Shown here: positions 1-9,102 of the stretch, in pieces | How positions within the stretch are numbered: the stretch's first letter is position 1 | Layout: each line of letters begins with the position of its first letter | Source of the DNA: Chloroflexota bacterium | Lineage (GTDB): Bacteria > Chloroflexota > Dehalococcoidia > SHYB01 | NCBI GenBank assembly: GCA_016875535.1 | Contig: VGPF01000019.1 | Span: 1-39,523 of the forward strand | Direction of reading: 5' to 3' | Length of the DNA: 39,523 bases | Position numbers and translations under genes: made by a program | Notes under the pieces: generated by a model | The model's database searches: none | What the model saw: the letters and a program-made list of their open reading frames with translations, nothing else | What the model was told of the DNA's origin: nothing

Positions 1-2
1 TG

Positions 3-332
3 AATCTGGACCGGTACACGCCGTACATCTCGCCGGTGCCAGTGGTGCACTTCCCGCTGATAGACGGCCCCGGGAACCCGCCGGAGGACGTGGCGCACAT
101 TGTGCAGCGGCTGGGCGCGATGGTGGAGGAGGGGAAGGTGCTGGTGCACTGCGCCGCCGGGGTGAGCCGCTCGCCGTATGTGGTGGCGCTCTACTTCGCC
201 TGGAAGCACAACGTCAGTTTTGAAGAGGCGCTTGCCCGGGTGGCGAGGCGGCGCTCGCGCAACCTGAATGTGGATGCCGGGCTGCTCTCGCTCACCGAGT
301 CTGTTCTCGGACTCCTCAGCGAGCGGCGATGA
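3..332 (+). CDS. Dual-specificity protein phosphatase, 5'-truncated by window edge
   Basis: This is the C-terminal part of a cysteine-dependent dual-specificity phosphatase. The frame is open from base 3 to the TGA at 330-332, so the real start is probably upstream of the window; a GTG at 36 would give only 98 residues. The P-loop signature H-C-A-A-G-V-S-R-S (HCxxGxxRS) is complete, with the nucleophilic Cys at about residue 39 counted from the GTG. The phrase HFPLIDGPGN supplies the general-acid Asp loop typical of the family. It removes phosphate from Ser/Thr/Tyr or another phosphorylated substrate; the substrate cannot be told. The stop overlaps the birA start (ATGA), so the two are translationally coupled. 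Confidence 0.85.
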   Translation, partial: NLDRYTPYISPVPVVHFPLIDGPGNPPEDVAHIVQRLGAMVEEGKVLVHCAAGVSRSPYVVALYFAWKHNVSFEEALARVARRRSRNLNVDAGLLSLTESVLGLLSERR

Positions 333-1132
333 GCGAGCCGCGGGAGGAGCTTTCCGCTGAGGAGATACGGCAGGGGTTGAAGAGTAGTTTCATCGGCGCG
401 CAGGTGCATGCCTACGCGAAGACGAGCTCTACGATGGACCGCGCCGTTGAGGCGGCACGCGCAGGCGCGCCTGAAGGGGCGCTCTTTGTGGCCGACGAGC
501 AGACGGCAGGCAGGGGGCGGTTCGGGAGGGCGTGGGTCTCGCCGCCGGGGAGCCAGATCATGATTTCCCTGGTGCTGCGCCCCAAGAGCGAATGGCTCCA
601 CCAGCTTAATATGGCAGTGCCGATGGCCGTGGCTCGCGCCGTGGAGCGCACCACGGGGCTGAAGCCGATGATCAAATGGCCGAACGATGTGCAGTTGGGG
701 GGGAAGAAGATGGCGGGGCTGTTGGTGGATGTGACGGGGCGCGATGGGCAGACGGAGTTCGCCATCATCGGGATCGGGCTGAATGTGAATTTCGACCCCG
801 CGAAGCATCCGGAGATAGCCGCCATGGCGACGAGTATTTCCGAGGAGCTTGGCCGGCCTGCGGCGCGCCTGCCGATCTTGCGCGCTCTTCTGGAGGAGTT
901 CGAATCGCTCTACGAGCGAGTGAAGCGCGGCGAGAGGCTGACGCAGGAGTATCGCGCGAAGCTGGCGACGCTGGGGCAACGGGTGCGTGTCACGTGGGCC
1001 ACGGGGACGGCGCAGGAGGCGAAGCTGGAAGAGGGGACGGCGGTGGATGTGGACGATGCCGGGGCGCTCACGATCCGCAGGGAGGACGGGACGAAGACGC
1101 AGGTGGTGGCGGGCGAGGTTAGCCTGCGGTAA
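329..1132 (+). CDS. birA: Biotin-[acetyl-CoA-carboxylase] ligase
   Basis: A 267-residue enzyme that activates biotin with ATP and attaches it to the lysine of biotin carboxyl carrier domains (acetyl- or propionyl-CoA carboxylase). Visible family motifs are GRGRFGR (residues 61-67, biotinyl-AMP loop), KWPNDV (116-121), the GGKKMAGLL segment with the catalytic Lys (124-132), and GIGLNVN (148-154). A C-terminal SH3-like domain of about 45 residues follows. There is no N-terminal helix-turn-helix, so this is a ligase-only form and not a BirA repressor. The ATG overlaps the phosphatase stop by four bases. The downstream MeaB gene may link it to propionyl-CoA metabolism (inference). Confidence 0.95.
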   Translation: MSEPREELSAEEIRQGLKSSFIGAQVHAYAKTSSTMDRAVEAARAGAPEGALFVADEQTAGRGRFGRAWVSPPGSQIMISLVLRPKSEWLHQLNMAVPMAVARAVERTTGLKPMIKWPNDVQLGGKKMAGLLVDVTGRDGQTEFAIIGIGLNVNFDPAKHPEIAAMATSISEELGRPAARLPILRALLEEFESLYERVKRGERLTQEYRAKLATLGQRVRVTWATGTAQEAKLEEGTAVDVDDAGALTIRREDGTKTQVVAGEVSLR

Positions 1133-1155
1133 GGGCGGGGACGACCTGTTCCCAT

Positions 1156-1281
1156 TCACCGATTCAGGGCGGAGGCGGTTTCGCCTGCAATCATGCCGTA
1201 GACGCCGAAGGCGGCCAGCGCGCCGCCGGCGACGGCGATATCACATCCCATGACTTCGGGGCCGGGAGCAGCGCTGGACAT
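1156..1281 (-). CDS. Possible 41-aa small protein (weak)
   Basis: A short - strand frame with an ATG at 1281 and TGA at 1156-1158 lies in the gap between birA and meaB. The product is Gly/Ala-rich with a mildly hydrophobic middle (DIAVAGGALAAFGVYGMIAG). A GAGAGG stretch lies about nine bases upstream of the ATG, which is a poor ribosome site. No family is recognised. It is opposite in strand to both neighbours. The rest of the 1133-1424 gap shows nothing else I can support. It may simply be chance open frame in GC-rich sequence. Confidence 0.2.
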   Translation of the reverse strand: MSSAAPGPEVMGCDIAVAGGALAAFGVYGMIAGETASALNR

Positions 1282-1424
1282 CACAGGAGGCCTCTCTGAG
1301 TGCTTGTGAAGCGAGACTATTGTAGAGATTCTTCAGCGGGCAGGCATCCCGCAGGCACATGGCGCAGGTTGACACCACGGAAGGGCCGCCCGGATACTGG
1401 AGGCGCACCCCCGGAGAGCAGACG

Positions 1425-2426
1425 ATGGCGACGCTCCAAGAGTTGATGAGGCAGATGCTGGCCGGCGAGCCGCTTGCGCTTGCGCGGCTCATCACGCGCA
1501 TCGAGAAGGAGGGGGCGGAGGCGGTGGAGGTCCTGCGGGAGGCCTCTCAGCATGCCGGGCGGGGCTACCGAATCGGCTTTACGGGGCCGCCGGGAAGCGG
1601 CAAGAGCACCATCGTGGACCAGCTGACGGCCACGATACGGGGAGAGGGCCAGGGAAGGCCGACGGTGGGCATCATCGCGGTGGATCCGAGCAGTCCCTTT
1701 ACCGGGGGCGCGCTGTTGGGCGACCGCATACGAATGGAGCAGCACTATAAGGACCCGGGCGTCTACATCCGGAGCATGGGGAGCCGAGGGAGCCACGGCG
1801 GCCTGCCGCACGTGACCCAGCGAGTGGCGACGCTCCTTGAGGCATCGGGCAAGGACTATATCCTCATTGAGACAGTGGGCGTGGGCCAGACGGAGCTGGA
1901 TGTGATGGAGGTGGCCGATACCGTGGTTGTGGTGCTGGTGCCAGAGGCGGGCGACACAATCCAGACGATGAAGGCGGGCTTGATGGAGATCGCGGACGTC
2001 TTTGTAGTGAACAAGGCGGACCGCGATGGGGCAGACAGGCTGGCGCGGGAGGTGGAGCAGAGCCTGCATCTGAGCGCGCGAGTCTCCGAATGGACGCCTC
2101 CGGTGCTGTTGACCAAAGCGGCCAGGGGCGAGGGAATACAGGAGCTGCGGGAAGCCATCGGCAAGCATAGGGAGTATGCGGAGCGATCAGGGGAGTTGGC
2201 GCGCCGCCGCCAGCGCCGGAGGACGACGCAGTTCCTGACGACGGTGGAGGAGAAGGTGAGCGCGGCGCTGCGGGAGCTCATCGAGGGGAACGGGGACCTG
2301 AAGGGCGTGCTGGAGCGGGTGCAATCGGGAGAGGTTGACCCGTACTCCGCGGCGATAGATGTGGTGAGCAACCGGGATATTTTGCATAAATGGGCCTCCG
2401 CCCTTGAGAAGAGGCAGTTGAGGTAG
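1425..2426 (+). CDS. meaB: Methylmalonyl-CoA mutase-associated GTPase MeaB (ArgK family)
   Basis: A G3E-class P-loop GTPase that acts as chaperone for B12-dependent acyl-CoA mutases, gating cofactor loading and protecting the enzyme from inactivation. G motifs are clear: GPPGSGKS at residues 54-61, the family-specific VDPSSPFTGGALLGDRIRM, ETVGVGQTE (switch/Walker B) and NKAD for guanine recognition. The frame is open further up to an ATG at 1359, but ATG 1425 has a GGAG site just upstream and yields the normal family N-terminus (333 residues). A C-terminal dimerisation arm follows the G domain. No mutase gene lies in the window. Its partner could be methylmalonyl-CoA mutase or a related isobutyryl-type mutase. 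Confidence 0.93.
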   Translation: MATLQELMRQMLAGEPLALARLITRIEKEGAEAVEVLREASQHAGRGYRIGFTGPPGSGKSTIVDQLTATIRGEGQGRPTVGIIAVDPSSPFTGGALLGDRIRMEQHYKDPGVYIRSMGSRGSHGGLPHVTQRVATLLEASGKDYILIETVGVGQTELDVMEVADTVVVVLVPEAGDTIQTMKAGLMEIADVFVVNKADRDGADRLAREVEQSLHLSARVSEWTPPVLLTKAARGEGIQELREAIGKHREYAERSGELARRRQRRRTTQFLTTVEEKVSAALRELIEGNGDLKGVLERVQSGEVDPYSAAIDVVSNRDILHKWASALEKRQLR

Positions 2427-2532
2427 GCCGGATAGCGTGGAAGAAGCGTCCTCCTCTCTTCTGCCATAGCCCACAGACGGGCGTAAGGAGAGAAGGGAGG
2501 CTGGCGAAGCATTGTGAAAAGCGAAGTGCCGT

Positions 2533-3501
2533 ATGGCCTCATCGAGCAAAAGCAGACCCATCCTAGCCTTTGATCTTGGCGGCAGCCAGCTGAGAGTCGG
2601 CCTGGTGACGGCGAAGGGGAAGGTTATCGGCCGCACCATCGAGCCGACGCGGGCGGAGGAGGGGCCGAAGCGCGTCATCGCGCGGATCGAGGGGATGGGG
2701 AAGGCGCTGGTGGTGGAGCATGGGACGGGGAAGCCCATCGCAGTCGCCGCTGCCGTCGCTTCGCCGCTGGATGATCGCGGCACGCTGCACCACCCGCCGA
2801 ACCTGGCCGGGTGGAAGACGGTGCCGTTCAAGGCGATGCTTGCCCGGCACTTCAAGCTGCCCGTGGCCATGGGAAACGATGCCACGGTGGCTGCCCTGGG
2901 CGAGCACGTCTTTGGCGATGGGCGCGGCGTGGATGACTTGGTCTATCTGACAGTCAGCACGGGGATCGGCGGTGGAGTTATCACCGGCGGGCGATTGCTC
3001 ACCGGCGCATGGGGGATGGCGGGAGAGCTTGGGCATATCTTCCTGGCGCCGGAAGGGCCGCTGGGGAAGTGCGGCCATCGCGGGTGCCTGGAAAGCCTGG
3101 CGTGCGGCGAGATGATCGCAGAGCGGGCGAAGGAGGCGGTGGAGGCCGGGCGGAAGACGAGCCTGGCGAAGCTGACGCCCAAGGCCATCAAGACGAAGGA
3201 CGTCTTTGAGGCCGCCCGCGAGGGAGACATAGTGACGAAGGAGATCGTGCAGGCGGCGGCGACGTATCTCGGCAGGGGCATCGCCAGCCTGGTGCATGTC
3301 TTCAATCCACGGAAGGTCATCCTAGGCGGCGGCGTGACGAAGAGTTGGGACCTTATCCAGACGACAGTCGAAAAGACGGCGCGCGGTCTCCTTTTGCCGG
3401 GCTTTAACAAGCGGCTGGAAATCGTACGGACGCGATTCGGTGAGGACATCGGCCTGCTGGGCGCGACGGCTCTGGCGATACGGGAGCTACAGCTCAAATA
3501 A
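2533..3501 (+). CDS. ROK-family sugar kinase (glucokinase-like)
   Basis: A 322-residue ASKHA-fold kinase of the ROK family, likely phosphorylating glucose or a similar hexose with ATP. DLGGS (14-18) is the phosphate-1 loop, GND (114-116) carries the catalytic Asp, STGIGGGVITGG (142-153) is the phosphate-2 loop, and ELGH (165-168) contributes His for zinc. The zinc loop reads G-K-C-G-H-R-G-C-L-E (178-187): the first Cys of the usual CxCGxxGC motif is Gly. Being close to a pgi-gnd-zwf-pgl operon fits a role in feeding glucose-6-phosphate into that pathway, though that operon is on the other strand. No strong ribosome site precedes the ATG. Regulator-type ROK proteins have an N-terminal HTH, which is absent here. 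Confidence 0.88.
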   Translation: MASSSKSRPILAFDLGGSQLRVGLVTAKGKVIGRTIEPTRAEEGPKRVIARIEGMGKALVVEHGTGKPIAVAAAVASPLDDRGTLHHPPNLAGWKTVPFKAMLARHFKLPVAMGNDATVAALGEHVFGDGRGVDDLVYLTVSTGIGGGVITGGRLLTGAWGMAGELGHIFLAPEGPLGKCGHRGCLESLACGEMIAERAKEAVEAGRKTSLAKLTPKAIKTKDVFEAAREGDIVTKEIVQAAATYLGRGIASLVHVFNPRKVILGGGVTKSWDLIQTTVEKTARGLLLPGFNKRLEIVRTRFGEDIGLLGATALAIRELQLK

Positions 3502-3528
3502 AAGGGGCGGCCCAAGCAGCCGCCCCTT
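3502..3528. terminator. Bidirectional intrinsic-type terminator
   Basis: A perfect 10-bp inverted repeat (AAGGGGCGGC / GCCGCCCCTT) with a 7-base loop starts at the 3' end of the ROK gene. It sits between two convergent genes (ROK kinase and MMPL exporter). Flanking A's on one side and T's on the other suit termination in both directions. Confidence 0.8.
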
Positions 3529-3555
3529 CTTGCTTACCTCGATTTGCGTCCGACG

Positions 3556-5814
3556 CTATTTCCTTGCCGTTTGCGGCATCGCCGCGCCGGCCGCCTGCGG
3601 AGCGTGCTCGCCCTCCACGTTGACCTTGGGAAGCCACTCAAGCCACGCGGGGAAGTACCAGTTCCATTTGCCCAGGAGCTTCATGCTTGCGGGGACAAGG
3701 ATGGAGCGGACGATAGTGGCGTCAATCAGGACGGCGACGGCGAGGCCGAAGCCCATCTGCTCCAGGGCGACCATGCGGCCGCTGGCGAAGCCGCCGAAGA
3801 CGGCGACCATGATGAGGGCCGCGCCGGTGATGAGGCGGCCTGTGGAGCGGATGCCGAAGGCGACAGAGCCGGTGTTATCGCCGGTCTGCTTGAAGCGCTC
3901 GCGGATGCGGCTCAGCAAGAAGACGTGGTAGTCCATGGAGAGGCCGAAGAGGACGGAGAAGAGGAAGACGGGGATCCAGGCCTGGATGACGGGGGCCTCC
4001 GAGAAGCCGAAGAAGCGGTGGCCGACGCCCTTTTGGAAGACGAGGACGAGAATGCCATAGGCCGCGCCGACGGACAGGAGGTTGAGGAGGATGGCCTTGA
4101 CGGGGATGACGATGGAGCGGAAGACGAGCATCAGCAGGACGAAGCTAAGGGCGAGGACGAAGGTTAAGACGGGCACGGCGGAATCGTTGGCGACCTTGAA
4201 CCAGTCCACGTTGAAGGCGGCGTTGCCGGTGACGTAGACCTTGGCGGGAGCGCCGGCAAAGGCCTCCGGGATGTAGTCATTCCTCAGGCGCTTGATGGCG
4301 TTCGTCATGGCGGTGTCCGAGGGATCGCCGGTCATGGGGACGGAGAGGAGCGTGAAGTCTTTGTTGGGGCTGACCTCAACCGACTTGGGCACGCCGAAAG
4401 CCGGGTCGCCCTTGAGCGTGGCGGTCAGCTTCGCGATGGCGTCCTTGGTCCTTTGTGCATCGGCAGGGCCGTCAATGACGATATCTGCCGGGTTCGGGAG
4501 GCTATCTCCAAACTCTGCCTGCAGAATCCTGAAGCCATCGCCGGATTCGATGCCGGGCGGGAAGGTGCTGACGCCGGAATCGCCCGTTCGGAGATCGAAG
4601 ATGGGGATAGCGGCGGCGACAAGCAATCCAGCAGCGAGGATGAGGCTGATAACGGGAGCTTTCATGACGCCGTGGGAGAGCTTGTCCCAAAAGCCGCCGA
4701 CGCTCTCTTCATGCGTCATGGCCTGGGCCTTGTGGACGAAGGGAACGCGTAGGCGCTCAATCTTATCGCCCAGGAGGCTGAGGATAGCAGGAAGGAGGGT
4801 CATGGAGGCGACGATGGAGACGACGACGACGCTGATGGCGCCGAGACCAACGGAGATGAAGGCATTGGAGGGGACGAGGAGCATGCCGAGGAGGGCGAGG
4901 ATGACGGTGAGGCCGCTGAAGAAGACGGCGCGGCCTGCCGTTGAGGCGGACTTGGCGATGGCCGCATGCTTGTCCAGGCCTTTGGCGCGCTCTTCCCGGT
5001 ACCGGTCCACGATGAAGAGGCAGTAGTCTATGCCGACGGCCAGACCGATCATGAAGATCATGTTCTGGATGAAGATCGAGAGGTCAAACCCGGCGCCGAA
5101 GATGCCGGCGACGCCGAGGGCGACGAGGATCGAAATCACGGCGATGGCAAGCGGAATCAAAGCCGCGACGACGGCGCCGAAGACGAGGATGAGGATGAGG
5201 ATGGCAACCGGGGCGCCGATGCCTTCGCCCTTTTGCAGGTCCTTCTCAGAGATGACCGCGAAATCTTCTGAGAGGGAGGCCTCTCCGGTAGTGATGACCT
5301 TGAAGTCAGCCGTGCTTGCCTTGGAGGTGACCTTTTCGCGGAGGACCTTCAGCGGTTCTGAGGAGTCGTTGATGTCACCCGCGACTTGAAAGGGGATGAT
5401 GGTGGTTTTCTTGTCCTTGGAGACGAAGCCGGCGTTGTTCGTGGAGTAATAGGAGACGACCGTTTCGGCGATGACCAAGTCTCCCGGCTTATGGTCATGG
5501 GTCTCCTTAACCTTCTTTTCCAAGTCTTGGACGAAGGCCTTATAGGCAGGGTCGTCGACGGTCTTGGTGGCCGAGGAGACGATAACGATGTCGTTAGCGC
5601 GACGCGGGCCACGGAGGCGCTCTTCCAGAAGGTCATTGCCCTTGGTGGAGTCGGGATTATTGAGAACGGTGAAGGAGGTAGTCAGGTTGGGGATGAGCAA
5701 AGCATTCGCCACAAGCAACCCGACAACAACTGCAATAATCCAAAAGAGAAGCGTCCGCTTCGGCTTTCTGGCGCTCGCATTGGCGAGCTGTTCGATGGGT
5801 AGACCGAGTTTCAT
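3556..5814 (-). CDS. MMPL/RND-family membrane exporter (YdfJ-like)
   Basis: A large inner-membrane protein with two repeats, each made of one membrane helix, a periplasmic domain and a bundle of further helices. The first helix is near residues 20-45. The paired family motifs are GIDYCLFIVDRYREER in the first half and GLSMDYHVFLLSRIRERF in the second; their Asp-Tyr pairs are proton-relay residues. Proteins of this family move lipids, hopanoids or drugs using the proton gradient. An upstream GTG at 5844 keeps the frame open, but ATG 5814 has an AAGGGG site and gives the standard N-terminus (752 residues). The gene stands alone, with its own promoter overlapped by a perfect dyad, so it is probably controlled by a repressor. 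Confidence 0.9.
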   Translation of the reverse strand: MKLGLPIEQLANASARKPKRTLLFWIIAVVVGLLVANALLIPNLTTSFTVLNNPDSTKGNDLLEERLRGPRRANDIVIVSSATKTVDDPAYKAFVQDLEKKVKETHDHKPGDLVIAETVVSYYSTNNAGFVSKDKKTTIIPFQVAGDINDSSEPLKVLREKVTSKASTADFKVITTGEASLSEDFAVISEKDLQKGEGIGAPVAILILILVFGAVVAALIPLAIAVISILVALGVAGIFGAGFDLSIFIQNMIFMIGLAVGIDYCLFIVDRYREERAKGLDKHAAIAKSASTAGRAVFFSGLTVILALLGMLLVPSNAFISVGLGAISVVVVSIVASMTLLPAILSLLGDKIERLRVPFVHKAQAMTHEESVGGFWDKLSHGVMKAPVISLILAAGLLVAAAIPIFDLRTGDSGVSTFPPGIESGDGFRILQAEFGDSLPNPADIVIDGPADAQRTKDAIAKLTATLKGDPAFGVPKSVEVSPNKDFTLLSVPMTGDPSDTAMTNAIKRLRNDYIPEAFAGAPAKVYVTGNAAFNVDWFKVANDSAVPVLTFVLALSFVLLMLVFRSIVIPVKAILLNLLSVGAAYGILVLVFQKGVGHRFFGFSEAPVIQAWIPVFLFSVLFGLSMDYHVFLLSRIRERFKQTGDNTGSVAFGIRSTGRLITGAALIMVAVFGGFASGRMVALEQMGFGLAVAVLIDATIVRSILVPASMKLLGKWNWYFPAWLEWLPKVNVEGEHAPQAAGAAMPQTARK

Positions 5815-5874
5815 GGAGCCCCTTCGTAGCGCAGTGCGCGTCACTTAAGCTTGACCTTTAGATGGCCGAGGGAC

Positions 5875-5914
5875 AGTCTAGGATTCACGCAATCGGCACG
5901 TCAATGGATTGACG
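5875..5914 (-). promoter_or_regulatory. Promoter of the MMPL exporter with overlapping operator-like dyad
   Basis: On the - strand TTGACG (5904-5899) is followed after 18 bases by TAGACT (5880-5875). The -35 hexamer lies inside a perfect 16-bp dyad, CGTCAAT-GG-ATTGACG, at 5899-5914. A site of this size and position fits a dimeric repressor (TetR or MarR type). Because the dyad contains TTGACG on both strands, a + strand reading TTGACG-N17-TATAGG is also possible. Confidence 0.5.
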
Positions 5915-5969
5915 ACGGCGCAAAAGGGGGATATAGGAAGCGCACTTCACATATGCATCTCAGGCTTGC

Positions 5970-6713
5970 CTAGCGGGCGCTACCCAGACCCGGCAGTTTG
6001 GAGGCTGCCTCTTGGGCTAGGAACCAATGGAGCGTTCCCGCTTTCGGGCGGACCATGGCGGCGGGGAGTCGTGCATCGGCCTGGCGAGGCTGCATCAGGC
6101 GAGCAAGCACGTCGGCCTTGGAGGCGTCGTTCGCGATGACAGCGACGTGGCGCGCGGCGTTGATGAGAGGGAGCGTGAAGGTGATGCGGTGCATCTTCCT
6201 ATCGGGCGAGAGGGTGGCGATGGCGAGCCGCGTCTTGGTGTGCAGCGCTTCGCTGCCGGGGAAGAGGGAGGCGACGTGGCCGTCTTCGCCGATGCCGAGG
6301 AGGATGAGATCGAAGATGGGTTTATCGCCACCCAGAGTTGCCGCGATCTCCTCTTCATAGGCGTTGGCGGCGGCGCTGGGCATCCATTCGCCCTTGATGC
6401 GATGCACGTGCTTCTCAGGGATCGGAACGTGGCGAAGGATGGTTTCCCGAGCAAGCTTGTAGTTGCTCTGGGGGCTATCCGGCGGGACGCAGCGCTCATC
6501 GCTCCAAAAGACGTGCCAGGCCTGCCATCCAATGCGCTCCGCGAAGGGCGGCGAGGCTAGGGCGGCGTAGAGCCTGGCCGGGCTGTTGCCGCCGGAGAGC
6601 GCGATGGTGAACCTGGCGGAGGCCTCCACGCGCTCATGGGAGAGATCGGCGATGAACTTGGCGATGGCGCGGGCGTTTTCGCCAGGCGTGCTGGAGAGGT
6701 GCAGATCAAACAT
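5970..6713 (-). CDS. pgl: 6-phosphogluconolactonase
   Basis: A 247-residue cytosolic enzyme hydrolysing 6-phosphogluconolactone to 6-phosphogluconate, the second step of the oxidative pentose-phosphate pathway. Motifs of the NagB/Pgl fold are SGG (40-42), [17 protein letters not shown] (69-85) and [14 protein letters not shown] (catalytic His loop, middle of the protein). The frame is open far upstream through zwf, but ATG 6713 has an AGGAGG site and matches the family start; it overlaps the end of zwf by 8 bases. It is the last gene of the pgi-gnd-zwf-pgl operon. Confidence 0.94.
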   Translation of the reverse strand: MFDLHLSSTPGENARAIAKFIADLSHERVEASARFTIALSGGNSPARLYAALASPPFAERIGWQAWHVFWSDERCVPPDSPQSNYKLARETILRHVPIPEKHVHRIKGEWMPSAAANAYEEEIAATLGGDKPIFDLILLGIGEDGHVASLFPGSEALHTKTRLAIATLSPDRKMHRITFTLPLINAARHVAVIANDASKADVLARLMQPRQADARLPAAMVRPKAGTLHWFLAQEAASKLPGLGSAR

Positions 6714-8178
6714 AGGCCTCCTCGCGATTGCCACAGAGGACGAGCCATTCGCGACTATCCTGGATGATAAGGGCGCTTGCGGCCTCCGGTCCCCAGGAGC
6801 CTGGTTCGTAGAGGCGGAGGGGAGGGGCGGCGGGGCCATCGCCGTCATCCAGCAGCGGGGCAACAACACGCCACGACTCTTCGATCTGGTCACTGCGGAT
6901 AAAGAGCGTTGGATCGCCGGCAAGGGCATCTTGCAAAAGGCGCTCGTAGGCTTCAGGGAAGCCCTGGGTGCGGAACTCGGTCTTGTAGTGGAAGCGCATG
7001 TCCACGGAGCGGGTCTCCATGCCGGCATCGGGCACCTTAGCCTCAAAGCGGAGGGAGGCGCCTTCATCGGGCTGGATGCAGAGGGAGAGGATGTTCGGCG
7101 GCAGAGGCTCCCGGCTGAACATCTGGTGCGGCGGCTGGCGGAACAGGACGACGACCTCGGAAACTTTGGTGTTCAGGGCCTTGCCGGTGCGCAGATAGAA
7201 GGGGACGCCCTGCCAGCGCCAGTTGTCCACGAAGAGCCGCATGGCGACGAAGGTGGGCGTAGCAGAACCTCTGGCGACGCCCTTTTCTTGCGTATAGCCG
7301 CGGTACTGGCCTTTGACGGCGTGCAGGCGCGCCTCGCCCGGCTGCCAGGGGCGGATGGCTTTCAAGACGTCCACCTTTTTGCTGCGCAGGGACTCCGGGT
7401 CGAGGGCGCTTGGCGGCTCCATGGCGATCATGGTCATGATCTGCAAAATGTGGTTCTGCAGCATATCGCGGACGACGCCTGTGCGATCATAGAAGCCTGA
7501 GCGATCGCCGACGGGGACCTTTTCGGCGACGGTGATCTGGACGCAATCCACGAAATTGCGGTTCCAAAGCGGCTCAAAGATGGCGTTGGCGAAACGGAAG
7601 ACGAGGAGATTCTGCACCGTCTCCTTGCCCAGGTAGTGGTCTATGCGAAAGACCTGCCGCTCGGAGAAGTGGCGATGGACGAGCCGGTTCAACTCCTGGG
7701 CACTCGCCAGATCGCGGCCGAAGGGCTTTTCGACAACGATGCGCCGCCAGCCGGTGCCTTCGCCCGCAAGCTTGACGTGGCCAAGGTTCTTGATGGCGGC
7801 CTCGTAGAGCTGCGGGGCGATGGAGAGATAGAAGAGGCGATTGGCCGGCTGGACGGCGCCCTCAAGCTTTGCGATGTGGCGGGCGAGGGAGGCCATATCG
7901 TCGCGGGATTCCACAGAGGCAGGGAGATAGGAGAGGAGCCCGGCGAAGGCATCCCACTCGCCAAGGCGGACGGAGAGCTCGTCCACTGCCTGGACGGCCT
8001 CACGCATAGCATCGCGGAACTGCTGGTCGCTCTGCTGGGTGCGGGAGACGCCGAGGATGCGGACGCCCTTGGGCAGGCGCTTCTTGAGGTGCAAGCGATA
8101 GAGGGCGGGCAGTAGCTTGCGGCGCGTGAGATCGCCCGTTGCGCCGAAGATGACGATGAGGGTGCTTTCCCGCGCCAT
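6706..8178 (-). CDS. zwf: Glucose-6-phosphate 1-dehydrogenase
   Basis: A 490-residue enzyme oxidising glucose-6-phosphate to 6-phosphogluconolactone with NAD(P)+. The N-terminal Rossmann motif [16 protein letters not shown] is present near residue 10. The substrate-binding and catalytic motif [13 protein letters not shown] is intact (around residue 180). The length is normal for the family. It starts one base after the gnd stop and its own end overlaps pgl, so the three enzymes are tightly coupled and are probably made together. Confidence 0.96.
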   Translation of the reverse strand: MARESTLIVIFGATGDLTRRKLLPALYRLHLKKRLPKGVRILGVSRTQQSDQQFRDAMREAVQAVDELSVRLGEWDAFAGLLSYLPASVESRDDMASLARHIAKLEGAVQPANRLFYLSIAPQLYEAAIKNLGHVKLAGEGTGWRRIVVEKPFGRDLASAQELNRLVHRHFSERQVFRIDHYLGKETVQNLLVFRFANAIFEPLWNRNFVDCVQITVAEKVPVGDRSGFYDRTGVVRDMLQNHILQIMTMIAMEPPSALDPESLRSKKVDVLKAIRPWQPGEARLHAVKGQYRGYTQEKGVARGSATPTFVAMRLFVDNWRWQGVPFYLRTGKALNTKVSEVVVLFRQPPHQMFSREPLPPNILSLCIQPDEGASLRFEAKVPDAGMETRSVDMRFHYKTEFRTQGFPEAYERLLQDALAGDPTLFIRSDQIEESWRVVAPLLDDGDGPAAPPLRLYEPGSWGPEAASALIIQDSREWLVLCGNREEAYV

Positions 8179-8179
8179 G

Positions 8180-9085
8180 CTAGGCCTCTTTCACCGCGTG
8201 GCCGCCGAACTGGTTGCGTATGGCGGCCAGGAGGCGATCGGCGTAGGAGTTGGCCTGGCGGGAGCGAAAGCGCTCGTAGAGAGCGGCGGTGATGACAGGC
8301 GCGGGAGTTGCGGCATCCACGGCCTCCTGGACGGTCCAGCGGCCTTCGCCGGAGTCTTCCACGTAGGGGGCCAGGCCTTGGAGCTTGGGGTTCTCCTTGA
8401 GGGCGGCGACGGTGAGATCGAGGAGCCATGAGCGGACGACGCTGCCGCTGCGCCAGAGGTCGGCGACTTGGGCGACGTCTATGCCAAGGTCCTTCTTCGC
8501 CTGGAGAAGATCGAGGCCCTCGGCGTAGGCCTGCATGATGCCATATTCGATGCCGTTGTGGATCATCTTCACGAAGTGCCCCGCGCCTGAGGGGCCGACG
8601 TGGGCGAAGCCGCGATCGGGGCCGGGCGCGAGGCTCTTGAAGATAGGCGTGAGGCGAGTCACGGCCTTCTTTTCGCCACCGACCATGAGGCAGTAGCCCT
8701 CCTTGAGGCCCCAGATGCCGCCGCTTGTGCCGACGTCTAGGAAATGGATGCCTTTGGCTTTGAGGGAATCGGCGCGCCGTATGCTCTCTTTGTAGTTGGA
8801 ATTGCCGCCATCAACGATGACATCGCCCTTGGAAAGCAGGGCGGCCAAGTCGTTGATCGTTTTCTCCGTCGGGTCCCCAGATGGCACCATGACCCAGACG
8901 GCGCGGGGCTTGGCGAGCTTGGCGACGAGATCGGCAAGGTCTTTCGCGCCCGCGGCGCCTTGGCTCGCCGCGGTTCGCACCGCCGAGGGATTGAAATCGA
9001 AGGCGACGACCTTGTGGCCGGCCTTAAGGAGGCGCTGAGCCATGTTGCCGCCCATGCGACCAAGGCCGATGAGTCCTATTTCCAT
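8180..9085 (-). CDS. gnd: 6-phosphogluconate dehydrogenase, decarboxylating (short form)
   Basis: A 301-residue enzyme converting 6-phosphogluconate to ribulose-5-phosphate and CO2. The N-terminal dinucleotide motif [14 protein letters not shown] (residues 7-20), the substrate motif [21 protein letters not shown] (around 117) and [19 protein letters not shown] with the catalytic Lys and Asn are all visible. The length puts it in the short GndA/YqeC-type class, not the roughly 470-residue Gnd; members of this class are often NAD-dependent, but the cofactor cannot be settled here. A GGAGGAG site precedes the ATG. It lies between pgi and zwf in the same transcript. Confidence 0.95.
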   Translation of the reverse strand: MEIGLIGLGRMGGNMAQRLLKAGHKVVAFDFNPSAVRTAASQGAAGAKDLADLVAKLAKPRAVWVMVPSGDPTEKTINDLAALLSKGDVIVDGGNSNYKESIRRADSLKAKGIHFLDVGTSGGIWGLKEGYCLMVGGEKKAVTRLTPIFKSLAPGPDRGFAHVGPSGAGHFVKMIHNGIEYGIMQAYAEGLDLLQAKKDLGIDVAQVADLWRSGSVVRSWLLDLTVAALKENPKLQGLAPYVEDSGEGRWTVQEAVDAATPAPVITAALYERFRSRQANSYADRLLAAIRNQFGGHAVKEA

Positions 9086-9102
9086 AATCGTGCTCCTCCG
9101 TG

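Noticed and set aside
191-1159. 322-codon open frame opposite birA
   Set aside because: Arg/Pro/His-rich product without domains, fully overlapping a certain gene.
1359-1424. Upstream ATG for MeaB
   Set aside because: No ribosome site, and the added residues do not belong to the family.
6714-7067. Longer start for 6-phosphogluconolactonase
   Set aside because: The added part is the antisense frame of zwf; ATG 6713 has AGGAGG and the family N-terminus.
7680-7705. tRNA T-arm-like GGTTCAACTCC
   Set aside because: It lies within zwf and no cloverleaf can be drawn around it.
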